This document shows positions 1 through 10,568 of a stretch of 64,000 nt of DNA, one piece after another. The notes beneath the pieces were generated by a model. It ran no database searches and was not told the DNA's origin. It saw only the letters and a list, made by a program, of their open reading frames with translations. The position numbers and the translations under genes are program-made. Source of the DNA: Alistipes onderdonkii (GTDB lineage Bacteria > Bacteroidota > Bacteroidia > Bacteroidales > Rikenellaceae); the NCBI RefSeq assembly GCF_025145285.1, contig NZ_CP102251.1, positions 1,240,001 to 1,304,000 on the forward strand, read 5' to 3'. The number at the start of each line of letters is the position of its first letter. The first letter of the stretch is position 1.

Positions 1-828
1 GTCTGCGTGGCCGACGGCACGGTCTACGTGGCAGGCTACGAACAACAACCCGACGGGGTCGTGGCGAAACTATGGGAGAACGGCACCCTGAAATACACCC
101 TCGGAAGCGGCGGCGGCAACTCCTATGCCTATGCGGTCACCGCCGTCCGGGGCAGTGTCTATACGGCCGGCAGCGAAGAGGACGGCGGCGCCCTGACGGC
201 CAAGGTCTGGAAGGACGGCACGGAGCTCTACGCCTATTCGGTGAGCCCCGCCACCTCGCAGGCCAAGGCCATCGCCGCCACGGGCAGCGACCTATTTGCC
301 GCCGGCAGCCTGAGCAGCGGCACGTCGGAGCCGACCGCCCAAATCTGGAAAAACGACAAGGCGCACTTCACGCTCAGCGACGGCAAATCCGCTGCCGGGG
401 CCAATGCGCTCTGCCACGACGGACGGGCCCTCTACGCCGCCGGCAGCGGCGGCAGCAAAGCCCTCGTATGGCGGGACGGCGACCTGCTCTACACGCTCAC
501 CGACGGCAGTTCCTACGCCGAAGCGACCGCCCTGTTCCGCACCGGAAACAGCCTGTACGCCGCAGGCTACTACATGGACGGGTTCAAGGAAGAGGGCGTG
601 GTCTGGAAAAACGGGCAGGAATTGTTCGACCTCTCCGACGGACAGGCCAGCGGCTGCCAGCCCTATGCGATCGCCGTCTATGGCGGCGATATCTTCACGG
701 CCGGCACCCTCTTCGGCACCACGCGCACGGCGGTCGTATGGCACGGGGAGGATATCCGTTACACGCTCACCGACGGCAGCGGCCACGGCGAAGCCTATTC
801 GATGTACGTCGTACCGCGCTACGACTGA
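1..828 (+). CDS. Repeat (beta-propeller-like) protein, 5' partial
   Basis: The reading frame is open from the first base of the window, so the N-terminus, including any signal peptide, lies outside. About 275 residues are visible. They consist of repeats of roughly 45-50 residues, each carrying a variant of 'VWKNG..LY.LSDG' followed by 'A.AIAV.G.DLYAAG'. Repeats with regularly placed Trp, Gly and Tyr like these usually form beta-propeller blades. No catalytic residues are recognisable, and I cannot assign a function. The gene ends with TGA and is followed by a hairpin terminator, so it is the last gene of its transcript. The call of a propeller-like fold is inference from the repeat pattern; a cell-surface or periplasmic location is likely for such proteins but cannot be shown without the missing start. 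Confidence 0.7.
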   Translation, partial: VCVADGTVYVAGYEQQPDGVVAKLWENGTLKYTLGSGGGNSYAYAVTAVRGSVYTAGSEEDGGALTAKVWKDGTELYAYSVSPATSQAKAIAATGSDLFAAGSLSSGTSEPTAQIWKNDKAHFTLSDGKSAAGANALCHDGRALYAAGSGGSKALVWRDGDLLYTLTDGSSYAEATALFRTGNSLYAAGYYMDGFKEEGVVWKNGQELFDLSDGQASGCQPYAIAVYGGDIFTAGTLFGTTRTAVVWHGEDIRYTLTDGSGHGEAYSMYVVPRYD

Positions 829-851
829 CCGGCAACAGCGCCAAAACAGCG

Positions 852-887
852 ACGGGACACGGCCAAAACGGCTGCGTCCCGTTTTTT
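852..887 (+). terminator. Rho-independent terminator after the repeat protein
   Basis: A GC-rich stem (ACGGGAC...GTCCCGT, with one mismatch and one wobble pair inside) has an AAAAC loop and is followed by a run of six T. It lies 24 bases after the stop codon. Confidence 0.75.
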
Positions 888-933
888 ATGCCGCTGCGCA
901 GCCAAAAAAGACGACAAAACAAGAAACTTTTGC

Positions 934-942
934 TATTTTTGC
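934..942 (+). promoter_or_regulatory. Bacteroidetes-type -7 element for leuS
   Basis: TATTTTTGC matches TAnnTTTG and lies about 34 bases before the leuS ATG. No clear TTTG -33 partner is visible. Confidence 0.5.
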
Positions 943-975
943 AGGAAAATCCGAAACAAACCGTTACGAAGAGCT

Positions 976-3732
<2,757 letters not shown>

Positions 3733-3845
3733 CGCACCCCGGCGCAAGGCGCCACCGACGCCCCCGACACGGCGGATGCGGTCGAATCCGCGCCCGCATT
3801 CCCGGACAACCCGCCCCGCCCTGCGGGGACAAAAACGATAAGACC

Positions 3846-4910
3846 ATGAGACGACCACACACACTGCTCGCCGCCCTCCTGCTCGCCGCAGGCACGGCGG
3901 CCGCACAGGACTACGGACAAGCTGCGACGCTGAAAATCTGGGACAACACGACGGCGCCCCACAGCAACGGCATCGCCACGCCCGAACGGGAACCCGAGCC
4001 GAACCGGATTGCCGACGTTTCGCAGGCCGTGCTCTACATCTTCCCGGCCGACCCCGCAAAAGCGACGGGGCAGGCCGTCGTGATCTGCCCGGGCGGGGGC
4101 TACGTGAAACTGTGCATAGACTACGAAGGTTACGACATGGCCAAGTGGTTCGCCGCCAACGGCATCACGGCCGCCGTACTCAAATACCGCATGCCCAACG
4201 GCCACCCCGAGGTGCCGCTGGAGGACGTCGAACAGGCGCTGCGCATCATGATGGGGCTCGAAGCGGGCGCCACCGGGTTCACGGCCGGCAAGGTCGGCAT
4301 CGTGGGCAGCTCGGCAGGCGGGCACCTCGCGGCCTCGGCCTCGACGTTGGCCGAGACCAAGCCCGCCTTCTCGATCCTTTTCTACCCGGTCATCACGGCC
4401 GAAAAGGGCAAAGGGCACCAGGGGTCGTTCAACGCCCTGCTGGGCGGCAGCCGCAATGCGGAGAGCGACACGTGGTATTCGCTCCAGAACCGCGTGACGG
4501 CACAGACCCCGCCGACGCTGCTGCTGCTTTCGGACGACGACAAGGTCGTGCCGCCCGTCAACGGCATCCTCTATTACAACGCCCTCAAGGAGCACGGCGT
4601 AAAAGCCTCCATGCACATCTACCCCACCGGCGGACACGGCTGGGGCATCCGCGACCGCTTCAAATACAAGGAACAGTGGCAACAGGCAACGCTGGACTGG
4701 CTGAAAGAGCTGAACGATGATCGCAATACTGCTTCCGTGCTCCTGCGGCAGCCCGGCCTGCCCGGCTGCGTGGATGTCGGGATACGACCGGCCACAAGCC
4801 GCAAAAGCGCAGGGAGGGAACTCGCGGAAGCCGTAGTGCAGGCAGCCGTACAGGAGTTCGGCCAACAGGTGCGTTCCCGCCGGGAGTCGGATTGGCCTGC
4901 GGGGCAATAA
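3846..4910 (+). CDS. Secreted alpha/beta-hydrolase (BD-FAE-like carbohydrate esterase)
   Basis: A 354-residue exported esterase, probably an acetyl or feruloyl esterase acting on acylated sugars in the periplasm. A signal peptide (residues 1-21, ending ...AAAQ) is followed by an alpha/beta-hydrolase domain. It shows an oxyanion stretch (VICPGGGY), the nucleophile elbow GSSAGGH, an Asp in LLSDDDKVVPP and a His in GGHGWG, which together make a plausible Ser-Asp-His triad. The start chosen is the ATG directly before the signal peptide; the frame is open further upstream but that part is leucyl-tRNA synthetase sequence and spacer. The family normally ends shortly after the 'LDWLKEL' helix. Here about 60 further residues follow that look like translated spacer, suggesting a lost stop codon or a small indel near 4715-4730. 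The exact substrate is unknown. Confidence 0.85.
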   Translation: MRRPHTLLAALLLAAGTAAAQDYGQAATLKIWDNTTAPHSNGIATPEREPEPNRIADVSQAVLYIFPADPAKATGQAVVICPGGGYVKLCIDYEGYDMAKWFAANGITAAVLKYRMPNGHPEVPLEDVEQALRIMMGLEAGATGFTAGKVGIVGSSAGGHLAASASTLAETKPAFSILFYPVITAEKGKGHQGSFNALLGGSRNAESDTWYSLQNRVTAQTPPTLLLLSDDDKVVPPVNGILYYNALKEHGVKASMHIYPTGGHGWGIRDRFKYKEQWQQATLDWLKELNDDRNTASVLLRQPGLPGCVDVGIRPATSRKSAGRELAEAVVQAAVQEFGQQVRSRRESDWPAGQ

Positions 4911-4975
4911 TCTCCCCACGGAGAGGCGCAGTCCCGTTTTTTCAGACCGCGCATTGCCGTTTGACGATTATTGCG

Positions 4976-4984
4976 TATCTTTGC
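4976..4984 (+). promoter_or_regulatory. Bacteroidetes-type -7 element for prfA
   Basis: TATCTTTGC is a perfect TAnnTTTG element 17 bases before the prfA start. The upstream TTTG at 4960-4963 is closer than usual (12 bases). Confidence 0.6.
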
Positions 4985-5001
4985 CGACAAAATAAGGATT
5001 T

Positions 5002-6087
5002 ATGGCAGACAACAGCATTTTGAGCCGTCTCGACGGCCTGAAACTCAAATACGAGGAGACGGGGCAGAAACTCACCGACCCCGAAGTCATCGCCGACGTC
5101 AAACAGTTCGTGCAGCTCAACAAGGAGTACAAGGAGCTGGAGCCGATCATCGAAACCTCGGAACGCTACCGCACGGCGCTGGCCAACCTGGCCGAAGCCA
5201 AGGACATCCTCTCCAACGACAAGGACGAGGAGATGCGCGAAATGGCTCGCGGCGAGATCACAGAACTGGAGCCGGCCATCGAGCAGATGGAAGAGCAGAT
5301 CAAACTGCTGCTGATCCCCAAAGACCCGCAGGACTCGAAGAACGCCATCATGGAGATCCGCGGCGGCACGGGCGGCGACGAGGCGGCCATCTTCGCCGGC
5401 GACCTGCTGCGCATGTATACCAAATACATCGAGTCGAAGGGCTGGCGCTACGAAATGACATCGTTCTCGGACGGTGCTGCGGGAGGCTACAAGGAGGTCG
5501 TCCTCAAAGTCACGGGGCAGAACGTCTACGGCACGCTCAAATACGAATCGGGCGTACACCGCGTACAGCGCGTGCCACAGACCGAGACGCAGGGCCGCGT
5601 CCACACATCGGCCGCCTCGGTGGCCGTACTGCCCGAAGCCGAGGAATTCGACGTCGAGATCTCGATGAACGACATCCGCAAGGACATCTTCTGCGCCTCG
5701 GGGCCCGGCGGGCAGTCGGTCAACACGACCTATTCGGCCATCCGCCTGACGCACATCCCCACGGGCATCGTCGTACAGTGCCAGGATCAGAAATCACAGC
5801 TCAAGAACTTCGACAAGGCCTTCGAGGAACTGCGTACGCGCGTATTCAACCTCGAATACTCGAAATACCTCGACGAGATCGCCTCGAAGCGCAAGACGAT
5901 GGTCTCGACGGGTGACCGCTCGGCCAAGATCCGCACCTACAACTATCCACAGGGACGCATCACCGACCACCGCATCAACTATACGATCTACAACCTCTCG
6001 GCCTTCATGGACGGTGACATTCAGGACGTGATCGACCACCTGATCGTGGCGGAGAACGCCGAGCGCCTGAAGGAAAGCGAGTTGTAA
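5002..6087 (+). CDS. prfA: Peptide chain release factor 1
   Basis: RF1 recognises UAA and UAG in the ribosomal A site and triggers hydrolysis of peptidyl-tRNA. The 361-residue length is standard. The PCRF domain occupies the first ~200 residues (GGTGGDEAAIFAGDLLRMY near residue 119). The GGQ catalytic motif lies in GPGGQSVNTTYSAIRLTHIP near residue 236; the Gln is the residue methylated by PrmC. The tripeptide anticodon region lies between the two, as in RF1. The start is an ATG 17 bases after a TAnnTTTG element, so the transcript has a very short leader. The gene stands apart from the usual hemA or prmC neighbours. Assignment to RF1 rather than RF2 rests on length and the absence of the programmed frameshift that RF2 genes often carry. 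Confidence 0.97.
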   Translation: MADNSILSRLDGLKLKYEETGQKLTDPEVIADVKQFVQLNKEYKELEPIIETSERYRTALANLAEAKDILSNDKDEEMREMARGEITELEPAIEQMEEQIKLLLIPKDPQDSKNAIMEIRGGTGGDEAAIFAGDLLRMYTKYIESKGWRYEMTSFSDGAAGGYKEVVLKVTGQNVYGTLKYESGVHRVQRVPQTETQGRVHTSAASVAVLPEAEEFDVEISMNDIRKDIFCASGPGGQSVNTTYSAIRLTHIPTGIVVQCQDQKSQLKNFDKAFEELRTRVFNLEYSKYLDEIASKRKTMVSTGDRSAKIRTYNYPQGRITDHRINYTIYNLSAFMDGDIQDVIDHLIVAENAERLKESEL

Positions 6088-6117
6088 AACTGCCCCCATG
6101 GGAGCCCCCATCCCCGC

Positions 6118-6537
6118 ATGCGTACTGCCCCCGGGCCGGCAGCATCGGGGCAACCCCGGCCTTCCATGGCCAACGGGGCTTGGACGGGGAACCTGTCGCA
6201 AACCGCTATCGACCGAAAACCATTGCAAACCGACAAACTGACAGGCCGGGCATTCGACGACGAGGTATATGCCGTCGTGGCGCAAATCCCCGCCGGGAAG
6301 ATCGTTTCCTACAAGCAGATCGCCCGGCTGATCGGCATGCCCGACCACGCCCGCCGCGTAGGCCGCGCCATGGCCTCCGCCCCGGCAGGGCTCCCCTGCC
6401 ACCGCGTGGTCAACAGCGCCGGGCGCACCGCCCCCGGCTGGCCCCGGCAGCGGGAGCTGCTCGAAAAGGAAGGCGTCCGCTTCAAGGCCAACGGCTGCGC
6501 CGACATCGCCCGCTTCATGTGGGAGGAAATCCTGTAA
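6118..6537 (+). CDS. MGMT-like DNA-binding / alkyltransferase-like protein
   Basis: A small protein (139 residues as annotated) consisting of the C-terminal DNA-binding and active-site domain of O6-alkylguanine-DNA alkyltransferases. A helix-turn-helix region (IPAGKIVSYKQIARLIG, about residues 56-72) is followed by the recognition Arg segment (ARRVGRAM) and the active-site motif PCHRVV. The acceptor Cys is present, unlike in Atl proteins, where it is Trp. It lacks the N-terminal RNase H-like domain found in Ada and Ogt. The true start is uncertain: an in-frame ATG at 6166 is an alternative, and the first 40 residues are unlike the family. Such single-domain proteins bind O6-alkylguanine and may flag it for nucleotide excision repair. 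True methyltransfer is possible given the Cys but not shown. Confidence 0.8.
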   Translation: MRTAPGPAASGQPRPSMANGAWTGNLSQTAIDRKPLQTDKLTGRAFDDEVYAVVAQIPAGKIVSYKQIARLIGMPDHARRVGRAMASAPAGLPCHRVVNSAGRTAPGWPRQRELLEKEGVRFKANGCADIARFMWEEIL

Positions 6538-6662
6538 ACCGCACGGCACCCATATCCGGCACAGCCGGGGAGAGCACCGGGAGCCCCGCCGGGAAGGGCA
6601 TTCGCCCCACCCCGCCGGACACGATCGCCCGGCAGGCCGCGGCAACATATCGCCGGAAAAAA

Positions 6663-6695
6663 TTTGGCATTCCGCACCAAAACCGTTATCTTCGC
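6663..6695 (+). promoter_or_regulatory. Promoter of the plug/TonB-C-like protein gene
   Basis: TTTG at 6663-6666, a 20-base spacer, then TATCTTCGC at 6687-6695 (one mismatch to TAnnTTTG). The spacing fits the Bacteroidetes -33/-7 arrangement. It lies 80 bases before the start codon. Confidence 0.5.
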
Positions 6696-6775
6696 ATCAT
6701 CCCGCATACGCTCCGGACATACTGCGGCGGGCAATATTCCCCGCCGGGGATGCGTTTATCGGGAAAAAGCACCGC

Positions 6776-7315
6776 ATGAAAAGATACATCCTGATCCTAT
6801 CCGCCCTCTTCGCCGCGACACTCTCCGCCGTGGCGCAGCGTCCCCTGTATATCGTCAACGGCGTCGAAACCGAAGAGATCGAATCGATCCCGCCCGACGA
6901 CATCGAAAATATCGAATCCCTGCCGGCCGACGAGGAAACCATCGCCCGATACGGGGAGAAAGCCGCCAACGGGGTAATACTCATCTCGCTCCGCTACGAC
7001 AAACCCGCTATCTTCGAGGCCGGCACGACCTTCGACGAGTACATCGCCGGGCAGGTCAAATGGGACGACGACGAACCGGCAGCCCGCATCATACTGCGCT
7101 ACACCGTAACTCCCGAAGGCAAGGCCGTCCTGGCGCAGGAACTCGAATCGACGGACAACCGCCTCAAGCGGCGCGTGCTGAAGGCACTCTCCGAAGCCCC
7201 GCACTGGCACCCGGCGCAGAAAAACGGCGTCGCCGTCGCAAGCGAAGGGGTGCTGCACATCCAGCTCCCCAAGGGCAAGCGGATGCCCCGTCCCGTAGAA
7301 CTGGTTTGGCGCTGA
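6776..7315 (+). CDS. Secreted protein with TonB-receptor plug-like and TonB-C-like parts
   Basis: A 179-residue exported protein of unknown role. The signal peptide covers residues 1-21 (ending AVAQ). The next ~50 residues mimic the end of a TonB-dependent receptor plug domain: 'PLYIVNGVE', then 'IESLPADEETIARYGEKAANGVILI', which parallels the SusC plug motif 'DASASAIYGSRGANGVILVTT' seen in this window at about 34.3 kb. The last ~100 residues resemble a TonB C-terminal domain, with 'RIILRYTVTPEGKAV' and a short final beta strand. No beta-barrel or membrane anchor follows, so it is not itself a receptor. A role at the TonB/receptor interface is inference only. It has its own promoter and ends 3 bases before xseA, so the two may be co-transcribed. 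Confidence 0.75.
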   Translation: MKRYILILSALFAATLSAVAQRPLYIVNGVETEEIESIPPDDIENIESLPADEETIARYGEKAANGVILISLRYDKPAIFEAGTTFDEYIAGQVKWDDDEPAARIILRYTVTPEGKAVLAQELESTDNRLKRRVLKALSEAPHWHPAQKNGVAVASEGVLHIQLPKGKRMPRPVELVWR

Positions 7316-7318
7316 CCC

Positions 7319-8566
7319 ATGCTGCCGCACGCCCATATCACCCTGTCGGAATTACAACGGCTCGTGAAGGAGACCCTCCACGAGCGTTTTGCCTTGCCCG
7401 TCTGGGTGAGCGCCGAGATCTCCGAGGTCAAAGTCAACTATTCGGGGCACTGCTACCTGGAACTCGTCGAGAAAGGAGGCGATAACGGCGTGCCGCTGGC
7501 ACAGTCGCGCGCCGTGATCTGGCGCACGGCCTATTCCCGCATTGCGGGTTATTTCGAAGCAGAAACCGGGCAGCGGCTCGCCGCAGGGATCAAGATCCTG
7601 GCCAAAGTCGCCGTCAACTACCACGAACTCTACGGATTCTCGCTCCAGATCACCGACATCGACCCTGCCTACACGCTGGGCGACATGCAGCGGCAGCGGC
7701 AGCAGACCATCGACTGCCTGCGCAAGGAGGGCGTGTGGGACATGAACCGCGAGGTCGGGATGCCCGCCGTCGTACAGCGCATAGCCATCGTTTCGAGCGC
7801 CAATGCCGCCGGCTACCAAGATTTCTGCAAGGAGATCGGCAAAAGCCCCTACCGGTTCCGTCTCACGCTCTTCGATGCGTTCATGCAGGGTGCGGCGGCC
7901 GAGGAGTCGATCGTTGCGGCGCTGTGCGCCGTGGCCGACCGCATGGAGGAGTTCGACGCCGTGGTCATCATCCGCGGCGGCGGTTCGGCCAGCGACCTCA
8001 ACTGCTTCAATGCCTACCGGCTCTGCACCCACGTGGCGCAGTTCCCGCTGCCGGTGCTGACGGGTATCGGCCATGACAAGGATACGAGCGTGGCGGACAT
8101 GGTGGCGCATACGGCGCTCAAAACCCCGACGGCGGTGGCCGGGTGGCTGGTGGAGCGGATGGACACGATCGACGCATGGCTCGACAACGCCGCCCTGCAA
8201 CTGCGCGACAACGTACTGGTCACCTCGCGGGCACAGGAACTGCGGCTTCAGGAGCTGTCCAGCCACCTGCTCTTCCATGCCAAGGGGCTGCTCAGACAAC
8301 GGGGGATGGCCCTGGAGCAGATGCGCGAAACCCTCGCGGCCAGTGCCGGGAATTTCCTCGCACGCCAGGCGTCCCGGCTCGGCAATGCGGCCGAACTGGT
8401 CGCCGGACGCTCCCCGGAGCGTATCCTGCGGCTGGGCTTCGCCATCGTCCGCACGGACGGCAAAGCCGTTTTCTCCGCCGCACAAGTCGGAAAAGGCGAC
8501 ACGCTCGACATCGAGGTCGCCGACGGCCGCATCGAGGGCACCGTTCAATACACCGAAACGAAATGA
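7319..8566 (+). CDS. xseA: Exodeoxyribonuclease VII large subunit
   Basis: Exonuclease VII degrades single-stranded DNA in both directions without needing metal. The 415-residue large subunit carries an N-terminal OB-fold (about residues 5-105, with 'VWVSAEISEVKVNYSGHCYLEL') and the catalytic domain with 'IAIVSSANAAGYQDF' near residue 160, 'VVIIRGGGSASDLNCFN' near residue 216 and 'LTGIGHDKDTSVADMVAHTALKTPTAVA' near residue 246. A coiled-coil region follows and a short beta-rich C-terminus closes it. The ATG start sits 3 bases after the preceding stop. The small subunit gene is not adjacent: a glycosyltransferase gene intervenes before xseB at 9510. Confidence 0.96.
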   Translation: MLPHAHITLSELQRLVKETLHERFALPVWVSAEISEVKVNYSGHCYLELVEKGGDNGVPLAQSRAVIWRTAYSRIAGYFEAETGQRLAAGIKILAKVAVNYHELYGFSLQITDIDPAYTLGDMQRQRQQTIDCLRKEGVWDMNREVGMPAVVQRIAIVSSANAAGYQDFCKEIGKSPYRFRLTLFDAFMQGAAAEESIVAALCAVADRMEEFDAVVIIRGGGSASDLNCFNAYRLCTHVAQFPLPVLTGIGHDKDTSVADMVAHTALKTPTAVAGWLVERMDTIDAWLDNAALQLRDNVLVTSRAQELRLQELSSHLLFHAKGLLRQRGMALEQMRETLAASAGNFLARQASRLGNAAELVAGRSPERILRLGFAIVRTDGKAVFSAAQVGKGDTLDIEVADGRIEGTVQYTETK

Positions 8567-8573
8567 CCCCGCC

Positions 8574-9497
8574 ATGAAAGAGGACACCCCTTTCCGGATC
8601 GCGTTCTGCGTGCTGTGCCACAAGTACACGCCCGTGCTGGCGGAACTCGTGCACCAGCTCGATGCACCCGGCAACGGGCTGTTCATCCATGTGGACGGCA
8701 AGGCGGACATCGGGGCCTTCGCCGCACTCGGCAAGACCGGGCGCGTTTGTTTCGTCGAACCGCGTACGAAAGTCTACTGGGGCGGATTCGGCATGGTAGA
8801 AAGTACGCTCCGGCTTTTCTCGGCGACACGCGACGGGGGTTTCCGTTACGTCGTCCTGATTTCGGGCGACACCCTGCCGTTATACCCTGCCGAAACGATA
8901 CGTACGGTACTCCGGGAAGCCTATGCCCGGGGACGGCAGTTCATTTCGGCCAATCCGTCCATCACCCCCGAAGAGGCCGACCGGATACGCCGGAGGAGGT
9001 TCTGCCCCGACAAATCGACCTTCGCCCGCCGCTTGCTGCGGATCGCCATGAAATGCACCATGCGTGCGGACAACCCTTTTTTCGACCGGCTCCCGCCGCT
9101 GGAGAAAGGCAGCCAGTGGATTGCGATTACGGATCGTATGCGCGATTTCATCTTCGATTACCTCGCTGCACACCCGGACTTTATCCCTGCATTTCGGTAC
9201 AGCCATGCAGCCGATGAAATGTTCTTCCATACGCTGCTCGGCGACTCCCCATTTGCCGGGTACAACGCGAATTATTCGCTTGTCCATGCCGACTGGTCGC
9301 ACCCCGGGGCACACCCGAAAACATTGTCCACAAGCGACTTGTCCCAACTGTCCGTGCTCAAGTCGAGGGGGGGGGAAATTCCCCGCTTTTCGCCCGCAAG
9401 TTCGACGACGGGCTGGACATCGCCCGCTACCGCGAAATCCTGTTCGGGCAGGGAACTAAGGCTGCACGGTAAGGGCACGATGAGAAACAGTTGTTAA
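8574..9497 (+). CDS. Core-2/I-branching (GT14-like) glycosyltransferase, frame broken at a G tract
   Basis: A beta-xylosyltransferase / core-2 I-branching-like enzyme (307 residues in the current frame), expected to add a sugar to a surface glycan. Family features are 'CVLCHKYTPVLAELVHQL', 'LFIHVDGKAD', 'KVYWGGFGMVESTLRLF', 'YVVLISGDTLPLYP', 'KGSQWIAITDRM' and 'SHAADEMFFHTLL'. At 9367-9375 there is a run of nine G. Gaining one G or losing two restores the family C-terminus: the shifted frame then reads 'PLFARKFDDGLDIARYREIL' and stops at 9470-9472. In the given frame the last ~40 residues are unrelated and run to 9497. This could be a phase-variable switch, an inactivating mutation or a sequencing error. 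The gene lies between xseA (7-base gap) and xseB. Confidence 0.85.
   Translation: MKEDTPFRIAFCVLCHKYTPVLAELVHQLDAPGNGLFIHVDGKADIGAFAALGKTGRVCFVEPRTKVYWGGFGMVESTLRLFSATRDGGFRYVVLISGDTLPLYPAETIRTVLREAYARGRQFISANPSITPEEADRIRRRRFCPDKSTFARRLLRIAMKCTMRADNPFFDRLPPLEKGSQWIAITDRMRDFIFDYLAAHPDFIPAFRYSHAADEMFFHTLLGDSPFAGYNANYSLVHADWSHPGAHPKTLSTSDLSQLSVLKSRGGEIPRFSPASSTTGWTSPATAKSCSGRELRLHGKGTMRNSC
9367..9375 (+). repeat. Homopolymeric G tract (nine G) in glycosyltransferase gene
   Basis: Nine consecutive G. The copy number decides whether the conserved C-terminal end of the glycosyltransferase is read: 7 or 10 G would be in frame, 9 is not. Confidence 0.9.
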
Positions 9498-9509
9498 ACC
9501 ACGAGAGAT

Positions 9510-9701
9510 ATGGCAAAGAAAAAAGAACCGGCCTACGCCGAGGCGATCGCCGAGATCGAGAAAATCCTCGCCCGCTTCCGCAGCGAAGAGATGGATGTGG
9601 ACAGCCTCGCCGCCGAGGTGAAACGCGCCACGGAGCTGATCGCAAGCTGCAAAGCGCGCCTGCACAAGGCCGAAGAGGAAGTATCGAAGATTCTGGAATG
9701 A
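9510..9701 (+). CDS. xseB: Exodeoxyribonuclease VII small subunit
   Basis: The 63-residue small subunit binds the coiled-coil of XseA in several copies and is needed for the nuclease. The protein is almost wholly helical: 'YAEAIAEIEKILARFRSEEMDVDSL', then 'VKRATELIASCKARL', then 'EEEVSKILE'. These give the family pattern of an amphipathic helix, the short 'MDVDSL' turn and a second helix. Length matches the family (60-80 residues). Its stop codon overlaps the start of the next gene (ATGA), indicating translational coupling with the methyltransferase. Confidence 0.93.
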   Translation: MAKKKEPAYAEAIAEIEKILARFRSEEMDVDSLAAEVKRATELIASCKARLHKAEEEVSKILE

Positions 9702-10477
9702 CGATGAAAAAACTGATCAAATGGACGCTTAACCACGTGCCACGGCCGCTCCTGCAACGCATCGCGGGCTGGGCCGTGCCGATGGCGGGCCTGTTTTACA
9801 GGGGACGCGGCGCCGAGTGCCCCGTATGCGGAGCCAAATACCGGAAATTCCTGCCCTACGGCTACGTGCATACACGCGCCAATGCACTCTGCCCCAAATG
9901 CCTGTCACTGGAACGCCACCGGCTGCTGTGGCTCTACCTCACGCGCGAGACTGACCTGCTCAAATGCTATCCCCGCACGCTCCACATCGCGCCCGAGGTC
10001 TGCATCATGCGCCACCTGAAACCCCATTTTGCGGGGCATCCGGGGCAATACGTCACGGCCGACCTCGAAAGCCCGCTGGCCGACCTGCATTTCGACGTAC
10101 AGCAAATCCCGCTGGCCGACGATTCGGTCGACGTCATCCTCTGCAACCACCTGCTCGAACACGTCGCCGACGACCGCAAGGCGCTCGGCGAACTCTACCG
10201 CATCCTCAAACCCGGCGGCTGGGGCATCCTGCTCTCGCCCGTGGAGGCGGATTACGAACAGACCTTCGAGGATGACACGATCACCGACCCCGACGAGCGC
10301 ACGCGCATCTTCGGGCAATACGACCACCGCCGCATCTACGGCGCGGACTACACAGACCGGCTGCGCGCCGCGGGCTTCGAGGCCGCGGATATCGACTACG
10401 CCGCGAGCTTCACCGACGCAGAGCGGAAACTGTACGCCCTGCCCGCGGATCACATCTACGCCGTCTATAAGCACTGA
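9698..10477 (+). CDS. SAM-dependent methyltransferase with N-terminal Cys-rich motif
   Basis: A 259-residue class I methyltransferase. Residues ~34-72 hold two Cys pairs (ECPVCGAKY and ALCPKCLSLERH), probably a zinc ribbon. The Rossmann methyltransferase fold follows: 'LHIAPE', 'YVTADLES', 'QQIPLADDSVDVILCNHLLEHVADDRKAL' (the methyltransferase type 11 motif) and 'ELYRILKPGGWGILLSP'. The substrate is unknown. The start chosen is the ATG that overlaps the xseB stop (ATGA); an alternative ATG lies two codons later. Such proteins are often found with surface glycan genes, which would fit the nearby glycosyltransferase, but that link is inference. Confidence 0.85.
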   Translation: MTMKKLIKWTLNHVPRPLLQRIAGWAVPMAGLFYRGRGAECPVCGAKYRKFLPYGYVHTRANALCPKCLSLERHRLLWLYLTRETDLLKCYPRTLHIAPEVCIMRHLKPHFAGHPGQYVTADLESPLADLHFDVQQIPLADDSVDVILCNHLLEHVADDRKALGELYRILKPGGWGILLSPVEADYEQTFEDDTITDPDERTRIFGQYDHRRIYGADYTDRLRAAGFEAADIDYAASFTDAERKLYALPADHIYAVYKH

Positions 10478-10532
10478 CCCGGCAACCGGACACGGTGCCC
10501 GCAGCCTCGCCCGGCAGCCTGGGACGCCCGGG

Positions 10533-10568
10533 GTGTCTGAAGTGTCCGAGGTGTCCGAGGTGTCCGGA
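10533..10568. repeat. Four tandem 9-bp repeats
   Basis: GTGTCTGAA is followed by GTGTCCGAG twice and GTGTCCGGA, head to tail, in the spacer between two convergent genes. The last unit runs into an inverted repeat (CCGGAA-TATT-TTCCGG, 10564-10579) that may serve as a weak terminator. Confidence 0.85.

Noticed and set aside
4619..4990. Minus-strand frame over the esterase 3' end and spacer
   Set aside because: Considered as the source of the odd esterase tail, but the peptide is Ser/Cys/Arg-rich with no family resemblance.
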